Below are positions 46,514 through 52,412 of a DNA stretch of 52,412 bases, piece after piece (the first letter of the stretch is position 1; each line of letters opens with the position of its first letter). Source of the DNA: CAZEDU01 sp964511185 (lineage in GTDB: Bacteria > Myxococcota > Myxococcia > Myxococcales > Myxococcaceae); NCBI GenBank assembly GCA_964511185.1, contig CAZEDU010000022.1, forward strand, positions 1-52,412. Direction: 5' to 3'. A model generated the notes under the pieces. The model was not told where the DNA came from and did not search any database. It saw only the letters and a list, made by a program, of their open reading frames with translations. The translations under genes and the position numbers were made by a program.

Positions 46514-46798
46514 TCAAGCGCCATCGACGGGACGAACGAGCTTGAGCTTCGGCGGCGGGCTCGTTTGCTCCGGCTCGGGGTCCGGCAGCTCGAGGGCATC
46601 CAGTCGGGGAGGAGGCTCGCGCCGGCGCGCCGCGAGCCTCCTGTCCACGCTCGCCGATGAGGTCGCGAGGCGCCTCTGGAGATAGCCCTCCACGATGGCG
46701 TGGATGAGCCGCTCGAGCTCTGGAGGCACGGCGCGCTGTCGCTCGAGCTCTTCGCGCACCGTGCACCGCGCTGGGGTCCTCTTAGATTTCTTCGCCAC
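46514..46798 (-). CDS. Small basic protein, unknown
   Basis: A 94-residue soluble protein. Its N-terminal half is helical and basic (VREELERQRAVPPELERLIH, AIVEGYLQRRLATSSA); the second half is Pro-rich and probably disordered (ELPDPEPEQTSPPPKLKLV). It starts at GTG 46798, overlapping the end of the preceding gene (46782-47153) by 17 bp, and so is likely co-translated with it. There is no recognised domain. The stop is 5 bp from that of the convergent lipoprotein gene. Confidence 0.6.
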   Translation of the reverse strand: MAKKSKRTPARCTVREELERQRAVPPELERLIHAIVEGYLQRRLATSSASVDRRLAARRREPPPRLDALELPDPEPEQTSPPPKLKLVRPVDGA

Positions 46799-47153
46799 GG
46801 CCTGGTCGCCCCTTCGTGACGTCGCCGAAGAGGGTTCGCGCGTCGACGGCCGGGGCGCCCCGCTTGGCGAGCAGCGCGTTCACCGCGCGCACGAGCTTGC
46901 TGCGCACGCGCACGGGGAGCGGCCGCTGAGCGATGGCGCTCTGGATCTGCTGAACGCTCACGCCTCGGCCGCTGTTGGGCTTGGCGAGCCCCAACGCTTG
47001 GTAGGACGTCTCTGGGGATTGTCTGCGTTTCCGCCAGCGAAGCTGCCGGAGCGTGCGGCCTTCAGCGGTGTTCTTCTCGAGTTGAGACGAGATGCGAACG
47101 AGCGCGTCGATGCGGATGTGGTGCTCTTCCAGATGTTTGTGAAAGCTGCTCAC
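46782..47153 (-). CDS. Small DNA/RNA-binding-like protein, unknown
   Basis: A 123-residue basic helical protein (SSFHKHLEEHHIRIDALVRI, GRTLRQLRWRKRRQSPETSY, VQQIQSAIAQRPLPVRVRSK). The part from about 70 on (GRGVSVQQIQSAIAQRPLP, VRSKLVRAVNALLAKRG) has a helix-turn-helix-like pattern, but no known family fits. The start is GTG 47153 with GGAG about six bases before it; the longer frame to 47408 has no such site. It overlaps the next gene. The A-rich stretch just upstream (47163-47185) could hold its promoter. Confidence 0.6.
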   Translation of the reverse strand: MSSFHKHLEEHHIRIDALVRISSQLEKNTAEGRTLRQLRWRKRRQSPETSYQALGLAKPNSGRGVSVQQIQSAIAQRPLPVRVRSKLVRAVNALLAKRGAPAVDARTLFGDVTKGRPGRGEEI

Positions 47154-47239
47154 GGGAATCTCCAAAAAAAGACAAATGGATAGGAAAGCCTCGGCACACC
47201 GGTGCCCAAGCCTTGTCTGAATTGACGATGCGTTTGGGG

Positions 47240-47608
47240 CTAGCTTCGGGGCGGTGAGGCCTTGGGGGCCATCGCCAGCAGCGGGACCTGCGGCTCCGTC
47301 GGGAGCTCGGCGCGGGTGAAAACGAGCACCAACGGCTGAACGACGCGGAGCGATGGCGTCGGGCTCGCAGGCGCTGGCTGGCGGTGCTGCGCAGCGAGGA
47401 TCGCGCACTCTTGATGGGCGTCAGGACCCTCTGGCGCCCCCTCTTCGCTCGCACCCGAGTCGCTGACTTCTTCGAACGTCTGATGTTCGTCGCAGTAGCG
47501 GTGCGCATCGGCACCGTGCAGCCAATGAAGCGCCGGGGTCGCGAGCCAGGCCGCGACCAGAATCAACGCAGAGACACGCTTGGTTCTGAAACGGCAGACG
47601 TCTGTCAT
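47240..47608 (-). CDS. Small exported His/Cys-containing protein, unknown
   Basis: A 122-residue protein with a signal-anchor-like N-terminus (FRTKRVSALILVAAWLATPA) followed by HWLHGADAHRYCDEHQTFEE, an acidic loop (DSGASEEGAPEGPD) and HQECAILAAQHRQ. The His/Cys/acid spacing (H-x5-HRYCDEH, HQEC, QHRQ) recalls short myxobacterial proteins next to metal-transport genes, but there is no firm family. It is exported or membrane-attached. ATG 47608 is preferred over TTG 47626. It belongs to the same minus-strand cluster of small genes beside the Fur-family regulator. Metal binding is speculative. Confidence 0.6.
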   Translation of the reverse strand: MTDVCRFRTKRVSALILVAAWLATPALHWLHGADAHRYCDEHQTFEEVSDSGASEEGAPEGPDAHQECAILAAQHRQPAPASPTPSLRVVQPLVLVFTRAELPTEPQVPLLAMAPKASPPRS

Positions 47609-47706
47609 TGGGCGGACTCTCGACAAACATTGCAGCCGTCGTGCGATGAGTCAAGCGCGCTCCGACGCCGAGTTGATTGGCTTTGTCTGCGTTTCAGACA
47701 GCCGTT

Positions 47707-48567
47707 TCACGGCGCATTCGGTGCAGCCTCTTCGGCGTCCGTCTGCTTCAACATCGCCTCGCGCATCCAGCTCAGCGCGTCGACGTAGGAGAGCATGCCC
47801 ACCAGCCGATCCTCTTCGTCGACCACCGGGAGCGCTCCCACGCGCTCGCGCTCGAGGCTCTCGAGCGCGTCGGCCAGCGCCGCGCCTCCCCGCACCGTCA
47901 CCGGGTCGTTCGTCATCACCTGCTCCACGTGCTCGTCGAGCACGTCGGCCGCGGCGCGGAACCAGTCCCTGGGGTTGGCTCCGAACTGCTCGCGCAGGTC
48001 GCGCTCGGAGAGCATGCCGATCACGCGGCGGTCGGAGTCGACCACCGGCAGGTGCCGGACGCCGGCCTCGAGCATCGTGCCGGCGGCCTCCCCCAGGCTC
48101 GCGTCCGGAGGGACGGAGATGGGCTCGGCGGTCATCACGTCATCGACGGACAGGCTGGGTGCCTCGCGCGCGCTCGGCGCGGCGGGCCGCTGGGAGATGA
48201 GCGCGCGCAAGAGCGCGTGGTCGGTCAGCAGGCCGACCAGCCGACCCTCGCCATCGACGACCGGCAGCACGTGCGTCCCCGCGTCGGTGACGGTGCGGGC
48301 GGCCGTCTCGAGCGCCTCGTCCTTCGAGATGGGCCGCGCGGCGCGCACGAGCTCGCGAATGGCGATTCGCTCGTCGAGGCCCCGGTCGAGCAGCTTCAAG
48401 AGGTCGGCGCGCAGGAGGAAGCCGGCGAACCGGCCCTCGCGGTCGAGCACCGGCAGGTGCCGCGCGCGCGACAGGAGCCGGCGCAGCTCCCGCAAGGTGA
48501 CCTCATCCTCGAGCTTCAAACGGCCACGCACCGGGCGCATCAGCTGGCCAACCGTTCTTCCGTTCAT
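47707..48567 (-). CDS. Protein with four CBS domains
   Basis: A 286-residue soluble protein composed of two Bateman modules. CBS1 (about 5-60; VGQLMRPVRGRLKLEDEVTL, HLPVLDREGRFAGFL), CBS2 (about 68-125; THVLPVVDGEGRLVGLLTDH), CBS3 (about 142-195; DVMTAEPISVPPDASLGEAA, HLPVVDSDRRVIGML) and CBS4 (about 215-270; QVMTNDPVTVRGGAALADAL, ALPVVDEEDRLVGML). CBS pairs bind adenosine nucleotides or SAM and act as energy sensors. No fused effector is present, so it must act on a partner. It starts at ATG 48567. Confidence 0.92.
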   Translation of the reverse strand: MNGRTVGQLMRPVRGRLKLEDEVTLRELRRLLSRARHLPVLDREGRFAGFLLRADLLKLLDRGLDERIAIRELVRAARPISKDEALETAARTVTDAGTHVLPVVDGEGRLVGLLTDHALLRALISQRPAAPSAREAPSLSVDDVMTAEPISVPPDASLGEAAGTMLEAGVRHLPVVDSDRRVIGMLSERDLREQFGANPRDWFRAAADVLDEHVEQVMTNDPVTVRGGAALADALESLERERVGALPVVDEEDRLVGMLSYVDALSWMREAMLKQTDAEEAAPNAP

Positions 48568-48962
48568 GTCGCGGCGCTCCTTGTCGACCCTCCTTCAAGA
48601 TGATGGTGGGCCGCGCGAAGGGAACACCGCGTCCGACCCGCGCTGCGAACGCTCGCCAGCCCGGTGGGCGCGCGGGCCTATCAAGTCGGCCTGGAGGGGA
48701 AGGGGGCGGACTTTGGCGGGCGCAGCGGCGAACGTCGACCAGCGCCACGACCTCGAGCGGGGAATTGGCGCGTTCATGAGTGGGGTAACTCGCACCCCTC
48801 CCCGGGGGGACAGGTTACCCCGCAGATGGCGGGCGTCGGTGCACGCGGAAAAGCCCATGCTTGGCAGAGCGCGCCGTCGCGGCGGTGGTGTCTTGGCGGA
48901 TGCTCGAGCCATCGGAGCGCCGGCGCCTGCCCACAGCCACCATCGCTCCCTTCAAGGCCAGC
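48568..48962. other. 395 bp gene-free region with a large stem-loop
   Basis: No frame in this gap shows convincing coding features: the open frames are short, Arg/Pro-rich and start without sites. At 48782-48789 GGGGTAAC pairs with GTTACCCC at 48814-48821. Between them CCCC/GGGG around 48800-48807 can form an inner hairpin. The structure lies between the 5' end of the CBS gene and the 3' end of the hydrolase gene upstream, both on the minus strand, where a terminator or promoter spacer is expected. No T-run follows the stem. Confidence 0.5.
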
Positions 48963-49748
48963 CTAGCGGCCGACGCGGAACAGCCGGCGCGCGTTGTCGA
49001 ATGTGACGCGCCGAACGACCTGCTCCGACAGCCCGCCGCGCATGAGCAGGCTCGCGGTGCGCGCCAACGCCAACATGTCGCTCGCGCCATGACCGGCGTC
49101 GGTGTCGACCACCAGCTGCTGGCTGCCGTGCTTCTTCACCAAGGCGGCGACGCGCTCGGCCTTCAGCTCCTCTGGGTGCACGGTGAGCCCGGCCCAGTAA
49201 CCGAGCTCGAGGATGGGGCGCACGGTCGCCGCGCTCGCGTGATCGACCAGCACTTGGCTCGGCGCGAGCCCCGATTCGCGCAGCAGCGCGAGGATGCGCC
49301 GGGTGTGCTTGGTCTTGTCCTTCACCGGCGTGTGCACCAGCGCCGGCAGCTTGAGCTTGCGCGCCAGCTCGAGCTGCGCCGTGAACGCCTCTTCTTCTTC
49401 GTGCGTGCCGCGCGACAGGCCGACGGCGCCGACCGCGACCACCTTGCCGCGCTGGAAGTAGCCGGGCAGGGCGGCGAGCACCTCCGACAGGCCGCGGCGC
49501 GGCAGCGCGCCGGGGTGCAAGCCGAGCGCCGCGTACGCGCGGATGCCCGCCGCCTCGAGCCGCGGCAGCTGCGTCTTCACGATGTCTTGAAAGTGCTCGA
49601 ACAGCGCCTCGGCGTTGCCGTGCGGCGTGGCGTCGGCGGCCACCAGCGCTCCGGTGACGCCGAAGTAGCGCAGCGACTCGAGGTCCTGATTCGACAGCCC
49701 GCGCGGGTGAATGTGCGCGTCAAAGAGGGGAGGCAGCTCGTCGGCCAT
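48963..49748 (-). CDS. TatD-like metal-dependent hydrolase
   Basis: A 261-residue TIM-barrel hydrolase. It has the metal motif FDAHIHPRG (HxH), ALGLHPGALPRRG, LPALVHTPVKDKTKHT, VLVDHASAATV and a late VVDTDAGHGASDML. This set matches TatD-type / amidohydrolase-fold enzymes (deoxyribonucleases and related hydrolases), but the conserved Glu of TatD (IGE) is replaced (VAVGAVGLSRG), so substrate class is uncertain. ATG 49748 is used. It lies 32 bp downstream of the ggt gene on the same strand, probably in the same operon. Confidence 0.8.
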   Translation of the reverse strand: MADELPPLFDAHIHPRGLSNQDLESLRYFGVTGALVAADATPHGNAEALFEHFQDIVKTQLPRLEAAGIRAYAALGLHPGALPRRGLSEVLAALPGYFQRGKVVAVGAVGLSRGTHEEEEAFTAQLELARKLKLPALVHTPVKDKTKHTRRILALLRESGLAPSQVLVDHASAATVRPILELGYWAGLTVHPEELKAERVAALVKKHGSQQLVVDTDAGHGASDMLALARTASLLMRGGLSEQVVRRVTFDNARRLFRVGR

Positions 49749-49780
49749 GAAGGTCGAGGCGCATTGTGCCCCAAACGCCT

Positions 49781-51484
49781 CTAGTCGCGCCCCATCGCCT
49801 CGCCTTCGTTGCGCGGATCGGCCGCCGCGGTGACGAGCCCGGTGGAAGGGTCGACCATCACCGCGTGCGCGTCTCCCCACCCGTCGCTGCGCTGCACCTT
49901 GTGCCCCAGCGCCTCGAGGGCTTTTTGCGTCTGCGGCTCCAAGCCGAACGCGTCGACGCGAATCACGTCGGGCAGGTATTGGTGGTGCAGCCGCCCGAAC
50001 GCGACCGCGCGCGCGACGTCCATCTTGCCGTCGATGACGTTCGAGATGACCTGAATCACCGTGGTGGGAATCGTCGAGCCGCCCGGCGAGCCGACCGCCA
50101 GCATCACGCGCTGGGGGTCATCCCGCTGGAAGACGAGCGTGGGCGACATCGACGAGAGCGGGATCTTCCCTGGCGCGATGGCGTTCGCCTCGCCGCCGAT
50201 GAGGCCGTACGTGTTCGGCACGCCCGGCTGGGCGGCGAAGTCGTCCATCTGATCATTGAGCAGAACGCCGGTGCCCTTGGCGACCAGGCACGCGCCGAAC
50301 CAGTAGTTGACGGTCGTGGTCATGGCCACCGCGTTGCCTTGCGCGTCGATGGCCGAGATGTGCGCGGTGTTCTTCGGCGCAAGCGCGTCGGACGGGGGGA
50401 CGCTGGTCGTCAGCCGCTGCGACGGCGTGGCGGCCTTGGGGTCGATGGTCGCGACCAGCCCTTCGATGTACGGGCGCGACGCCAAGCGGTCGAGCGGAAC
50501 GTCGACGAACGCGGGGTCGCCCAGGTAGCGCCCGCGGTCCAGGTACGCGCGGCGCAGCGTCTCGACGTAGCGGTGCAGCACGCCCACCTCGCGGGAGGCG
50601 AGCCCGTGCGGCCCGAGCAGCTCGAGCGCGCCGAGCACCTGCACCACCGCGAGCCCGCCGGCGGAGGGCGGCGGCATCGTCAGCACCCGGTGGCCGCGGT
50701 ACGTCGTCTCCAGCGGCGCGCGCCAACGCACCTTCGCGTTCGCCAGGTCCTCCTGCGTCAAGACGCCGCCGTGGCGCTTCACCGTCTCTTCGATCGCCCG
50801 CGCGCGCGCGCCGGTCTGCAGCGCCTTCGCGCCTTGCTGGCTCAACGCGACGAGCGTCCGCGCGAGCTCGGGCTGCCGAAGGAGCGTGCCCACCGCGGGC
50901 ACGTCGGGCGCGCCCTCGGCGTTGGGGCGTAAAAACAGGCGCGATGCCTCCGAGTCCTTCCGCAGGCACTCCAGCCGCGCCCGCGCCATCTTCTGGTACC
51001 CGGGCGTCACCCAGAACCCTTCGCGCGCGAGCCGGATCGCCGGCGCGAGCACCACCTGGGGCTTGAGCCGCCCCGCAGCGCGAAGCAGCTCCAGGTAGCC
51101 GACCGCCGCGGTGGGCACCGCGACCGACAGCCCTCCGTCGGTGGCGAGCGCCGCGTCGACCTTGCCGTCGCGGACGAACATGTCCCGGTGGGCGGCCTTC
51201 GGCGCGACCTCTCGGAAGTCGAGGACCCGCGTTTGCCCTGTCTTCTTTTCGTGCACCAGCGCGAAGCCGCCGCCGCCGATGCCCGAGTGGTACGGGCCGA
51301 CGACCGACAAGGCGAAGGCGGCCGCCACGGCCGCGTCGACCGCATTGCCTCCTTTTTCCAGCATTTGCACCGCGGCCGCGCTCGCCGCCGGGTGCTCGGT
51401 CGAAATTGCGCCGTGCCGAAACGGGCGCGCCGCGTGGGCCGGCAGCACCAGCAGAAGCGTCAACAAGGAGATTCTCTTCACCAT
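49781..51484 (-). CDS. ggt: Gamma-glutamyltranspeptidase
   Basis: A 567-residue periplasmic Ntn-hydrolase that autocleaves into two subunits and moves or hydrolyses gamma-glutamyl groups, for example from glutathione. The signal peptide is MVKRISLLTLLLVLPAHA. Family motifs: GGNAVDAAVAAAFALSVVGP, GGGGFALVHE, LDFREVAP with the substrate Arg, and the cleavage site KNTAHISAIDAQGNAVAMT, where Thr373 is the new N-terminal nucleophile. The GG oxyanion motif appears as PGGSTIPTTVIQ. Full length fits. It starts at ATG 51484. Confidence 0.95.
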   Translation of the reverse strand: MVKRISLLTLLLVLPAHAARPFRHGAISTEHPAASAAAVQMLEKGGNAVDAAVAAAFALSVVGPYHSGIGGGGFALVHEKKTGQTRVLDFREVAPKAAHRDMFVRDGKVDAALATDGGLSVAVPTAAVGYLELLRAAGRLKPQVVLAPAIRLAREGFWVTPGYQKMARARLECLRKDSEASRLFLRPNAEGAPDVPAVGTLLRQPELARTLVALSQQGAKALQTGARARAIEETVKRHGGVLTQEDLANAKVRWRAPLETTYRGHRVLTMPPPSAGGLAVVQVLGALELLGPHGLASREVGVLHRYVETLRRAYLDRGRYLGDPAFVDVPLDRLASRPYIEGLVATIDPKAATPSQRLTTSVPPSDALAPKNTAHISAIDAQGNAVAMTTTVNYWFGACLVAKGTGVLLNDQMDDFAAQPGVPNTYGLIGGEANAIAPGKIPLSSMSPTLVFQRDDPQRVMLAVGSPGGSTIPTTVIQVISNVIDGKMDVARAVAFGRLHHQYLPDVIRVDAFGLEPQTQKALEALGHKVQRSDGWGDAHAVMVDPSTGLVTAAADPRNEGEAMGRD

Positions 51485-51653
51485 CAGGGGCGCTCGCAGT
51501 GGGTGGAAGCTGGCAGCGGCCAGACATCGCTGCCCTGGTTGGAATGGGGGAACGTCGGGGTTTCACTCGACAAGCCGTTGAAACTCAAGGTGCACCGTCG
51601 ACCTTTTGTGCAGCGGCTTGTCATGGCGCCACGGTTGCATAACGGGACGCGTC

Positions 51654-51992
51654 ATGGGTTCGAATCACCGGAAGCACCACCGAGCGCCGATGACGGGTTC
51701 GGTGAAGTTGTTCGACTGGGACCGTCCGCTCGCGGCCAACGCCGCGGAGATCAGCGCGGGCGGGGTCTTCCTCCGCACCAGCGAGGCGTTGCCAGAGGGC
51801 TCGATGGTCACCTTGCGGCTGACCATCCCCGGCATGAAGGGCGCGTTCACCGCGCTCGGCAAGGTGGTTCGAACCGTGAAGGGGGGCTGGCTCAAGCCCG
51901 GCGGCATGGGCATTCGCTTCGTCGACATTTCCAGCTCGGCGCGCGAGGCGATCGGCGCGTACGTCGAAGCGCGGGGCCTCAAGCTCGCATGA
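51654..51992 (+). CDS. PilZ-domain protein (c-di-GMP binding)
   Basis: A 112-residue single PilZ domain. The first binding motif is R-K-H-H-R (RKHHRAPMTGSVKL), and the second is EISAGGVFLRT, matching (D/N/E)xSxxGG. The rest (VTLRLTIPGMKGAFTALGKV, MGIRFVDISSSAREAIGAYV) fits the PilZ barrel with its C-terminal helix. It is probably a diffusible c-di-GMP receptor. ATG 51654 is preferred over 51606 since it sits after AACGGGA and begins the RxxxR motif correctly. Its stop overlaps the next small frame by ATGA. Confidence 0.88.
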   Translation: MGSNHRKHHRAPMTGSVKLFDWDRPLAANAAEISAGGVFLRTSEALPEGSMVTLRLTIPGMKGAFTALGKVVRTVKGGWLKPGGMGIRFVDISSSAREAIGAYVEARGLKLA

Positions 51993-52129
51993 AGCCGAAC
52001 GTCCCCCGCGAGACCGGCCCGCGGCCGCTCACCACCCTCTTCTTGAAGCCCGTGTTTCACATCACGGCGCACCCCTCGGGCCTGGCGGTGCAGGTGAGCA
52101 CGCAGTCGAGCCCGCCGAACCGCGGCTGA
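51989..52129 (+). CDS. 46-residue protein coupled to PilZ gene
   Basis: A small frame starting by ATGA overlap with the PilZ gene (MKPNVPRETGPRPLTTLFLK, then PVFHITAHPSGLAVQVSTQS). It has no domain, signal or TM segment. The coupling is the main support; conservation is needed to be sure. About 150 bp follow before the next PilZ gene and hold a weak CCCCG/CGGGG stem (52152-52171), which may be a terminator. Confidence 0.4.
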   Translation: MKPNVPRETGPRPLTTLFLKPVFHITAHPSGLAVQVSTQSSPPNRG

Positions 52130-52280
52130 GCCAGGGTCGCACATCGACCGACCCCGTCCCCTGAGGCGGGGGTGCTCCAACGCTGTCTCCAGTCGTGAAA
52201 AATCCTGACACGGCTGGAACGCCAAGCGTGCGGGAGCACGAGGGTCGCCCCTGGGCGCGGTTCCTGCTTCGTGTCCTTGC

Positions 52281-52412
52281 ATGGCCCCCGAAGCACGCCA
52301 AGCCCTCGCCAACCGCCGCTTGTACCCGCGCATTCACCCGACCCGGGTGTCGCTGCGCATCCGCGACGGCGCGTCGTCGTTCTTCCCCATCCTCGAGAAC
52401 CTCTCGGCAAAC
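52281..52412 (+). CDS. PilZ-domain protein, N-terminal part (cut by window end)
   Basis: The frame is open from ATG 52281 to the window end (44 residues seen). It reads APEARQALANRRLYPRIHPT, then SLRIRDGASSFFPILENLSA N. RLYPR fits the RxxxR motif and ENLSAN the start of the second PilZ motif (NxSxxG). It follows the first PilZ gene within 300 bp, so two c-di-GMP receptors lie in tandem. The start has no strong ribosome site. Confidence 0.7.
   Translation, partial: MAPEARQALANRRLYPRIHPTRVSLRIRDGASSFFPILENLSAN

Noticed and set aside
48664..48966. A 100-residue plus-strand frame in the gap
   Set aside because: Low-complexity Gly/Arg/Ser/Pro content, no good start site and no G/C third-position pattern.
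51640..51680. tRNA-like T-loop sequence GGTTCGAATC
   Set aside because: The flanking bases do not form the T-stem beyond one pair, no acceptor stem is found, and the stretch is the 5' end of the PilZ gene.

Overview
The window is high-GC (roughly 70 percent), densely packed DNA from what looks like a member of the Myxococcota (the former myxobacterial Deltaproteobacteria). The clues are indirect but agree. They are a Ser/Thr kinase with a PEGA tail, an FHA protein, a PafB/PafC-like WYL pair, an MshEN-type protein with a GAF-like end, lipoproteins with PPC-like repeats, a C-terminal tail resembling the MYXO-CTERM sorting signal, many REC/histidine-kinase and PilZ proteins, and strong G/C bias at third codon positions. 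A run of ten Ns at 22419-22428 shows this is a draft assembly. No rRNA, tRNA, CRISPR array, insertion sequence or phage genes were recognised.

Layout. 1-5.7 kb: the end of gpsA, then a signalling module: a hybrid kinase on the minus strand diverging from a porin, a small PstS-like binding protein and a HAMP histidine kinase. 5.7-9 kb: hflX and proB, then a small lipoprotein. 9.2-14 kb: a class V aminotransferase with an unusual PLP-site residue, a cluster of GGGG-CTGTCCCC palindromes, and an operon of two WYL regulators plus an FHA protein. 14-19.4 kb: aconitase, an ExoD-like protein, a small membrane protein, an ArfB-like ribosome-rescue factor and a Cys-rich secreted protein. 19.5-23 kb: a PPC-repeat lipoprotein and an MshEN/GAF protein broken by the assembly gap. 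23-29.8 kb: a translationally coupled ABC exporter operon, then nhaR diverging from a P-type cation ATPase.

29.8-37 kb is a long minus-strand stretch: ftsH and a rhomboid protease, an exported FAD oxidoreductase, a single-domain response regulator, and a coupled trio (small coiled coil, amidohydrolase, acyltransferase). 37-40.2 kb: a beta-hydroxyacid-dehydrogenase-type enzyme, a small protein, a Ser/Thr kinase, and a lower-GC remnant of a two-gene nucleotidyltransferase cassette. 40.3-44.6 kb: an orphan GlgE-type maltosyltransferase and a LamG-like surface protein. 44.7-47.6 kb: the least familiar region. A Fur-family regulator sits beside a protein carrying eight His-x3-Asp helix motifs. That protein diverges from a PPC lipoprotein across a perfect 8-7-8 palindrome of Fur/Zur-box size, and further small unknown genes follow. 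47.7-52.4 kb: a four-CBS protein, a TatD-like hydrolase, gamma-glutamyltranspeptidase and two PilZ proteins, the second cut by the window end.

The strongest candidate for something undescribed is the 44.7-47.6 kb island. I read it as a possible metal-responsive locus with a novel helical metal buffer. That is inference from motif spacing and gene context only. The N-truncated nucleotidyltransferase, the P-type ATPase lacking the SERCA Ca2+ ligands, the Asn-for-Asp aminotransferase and the apparently lipid-anchored FAD enzyme also deserve a second look.
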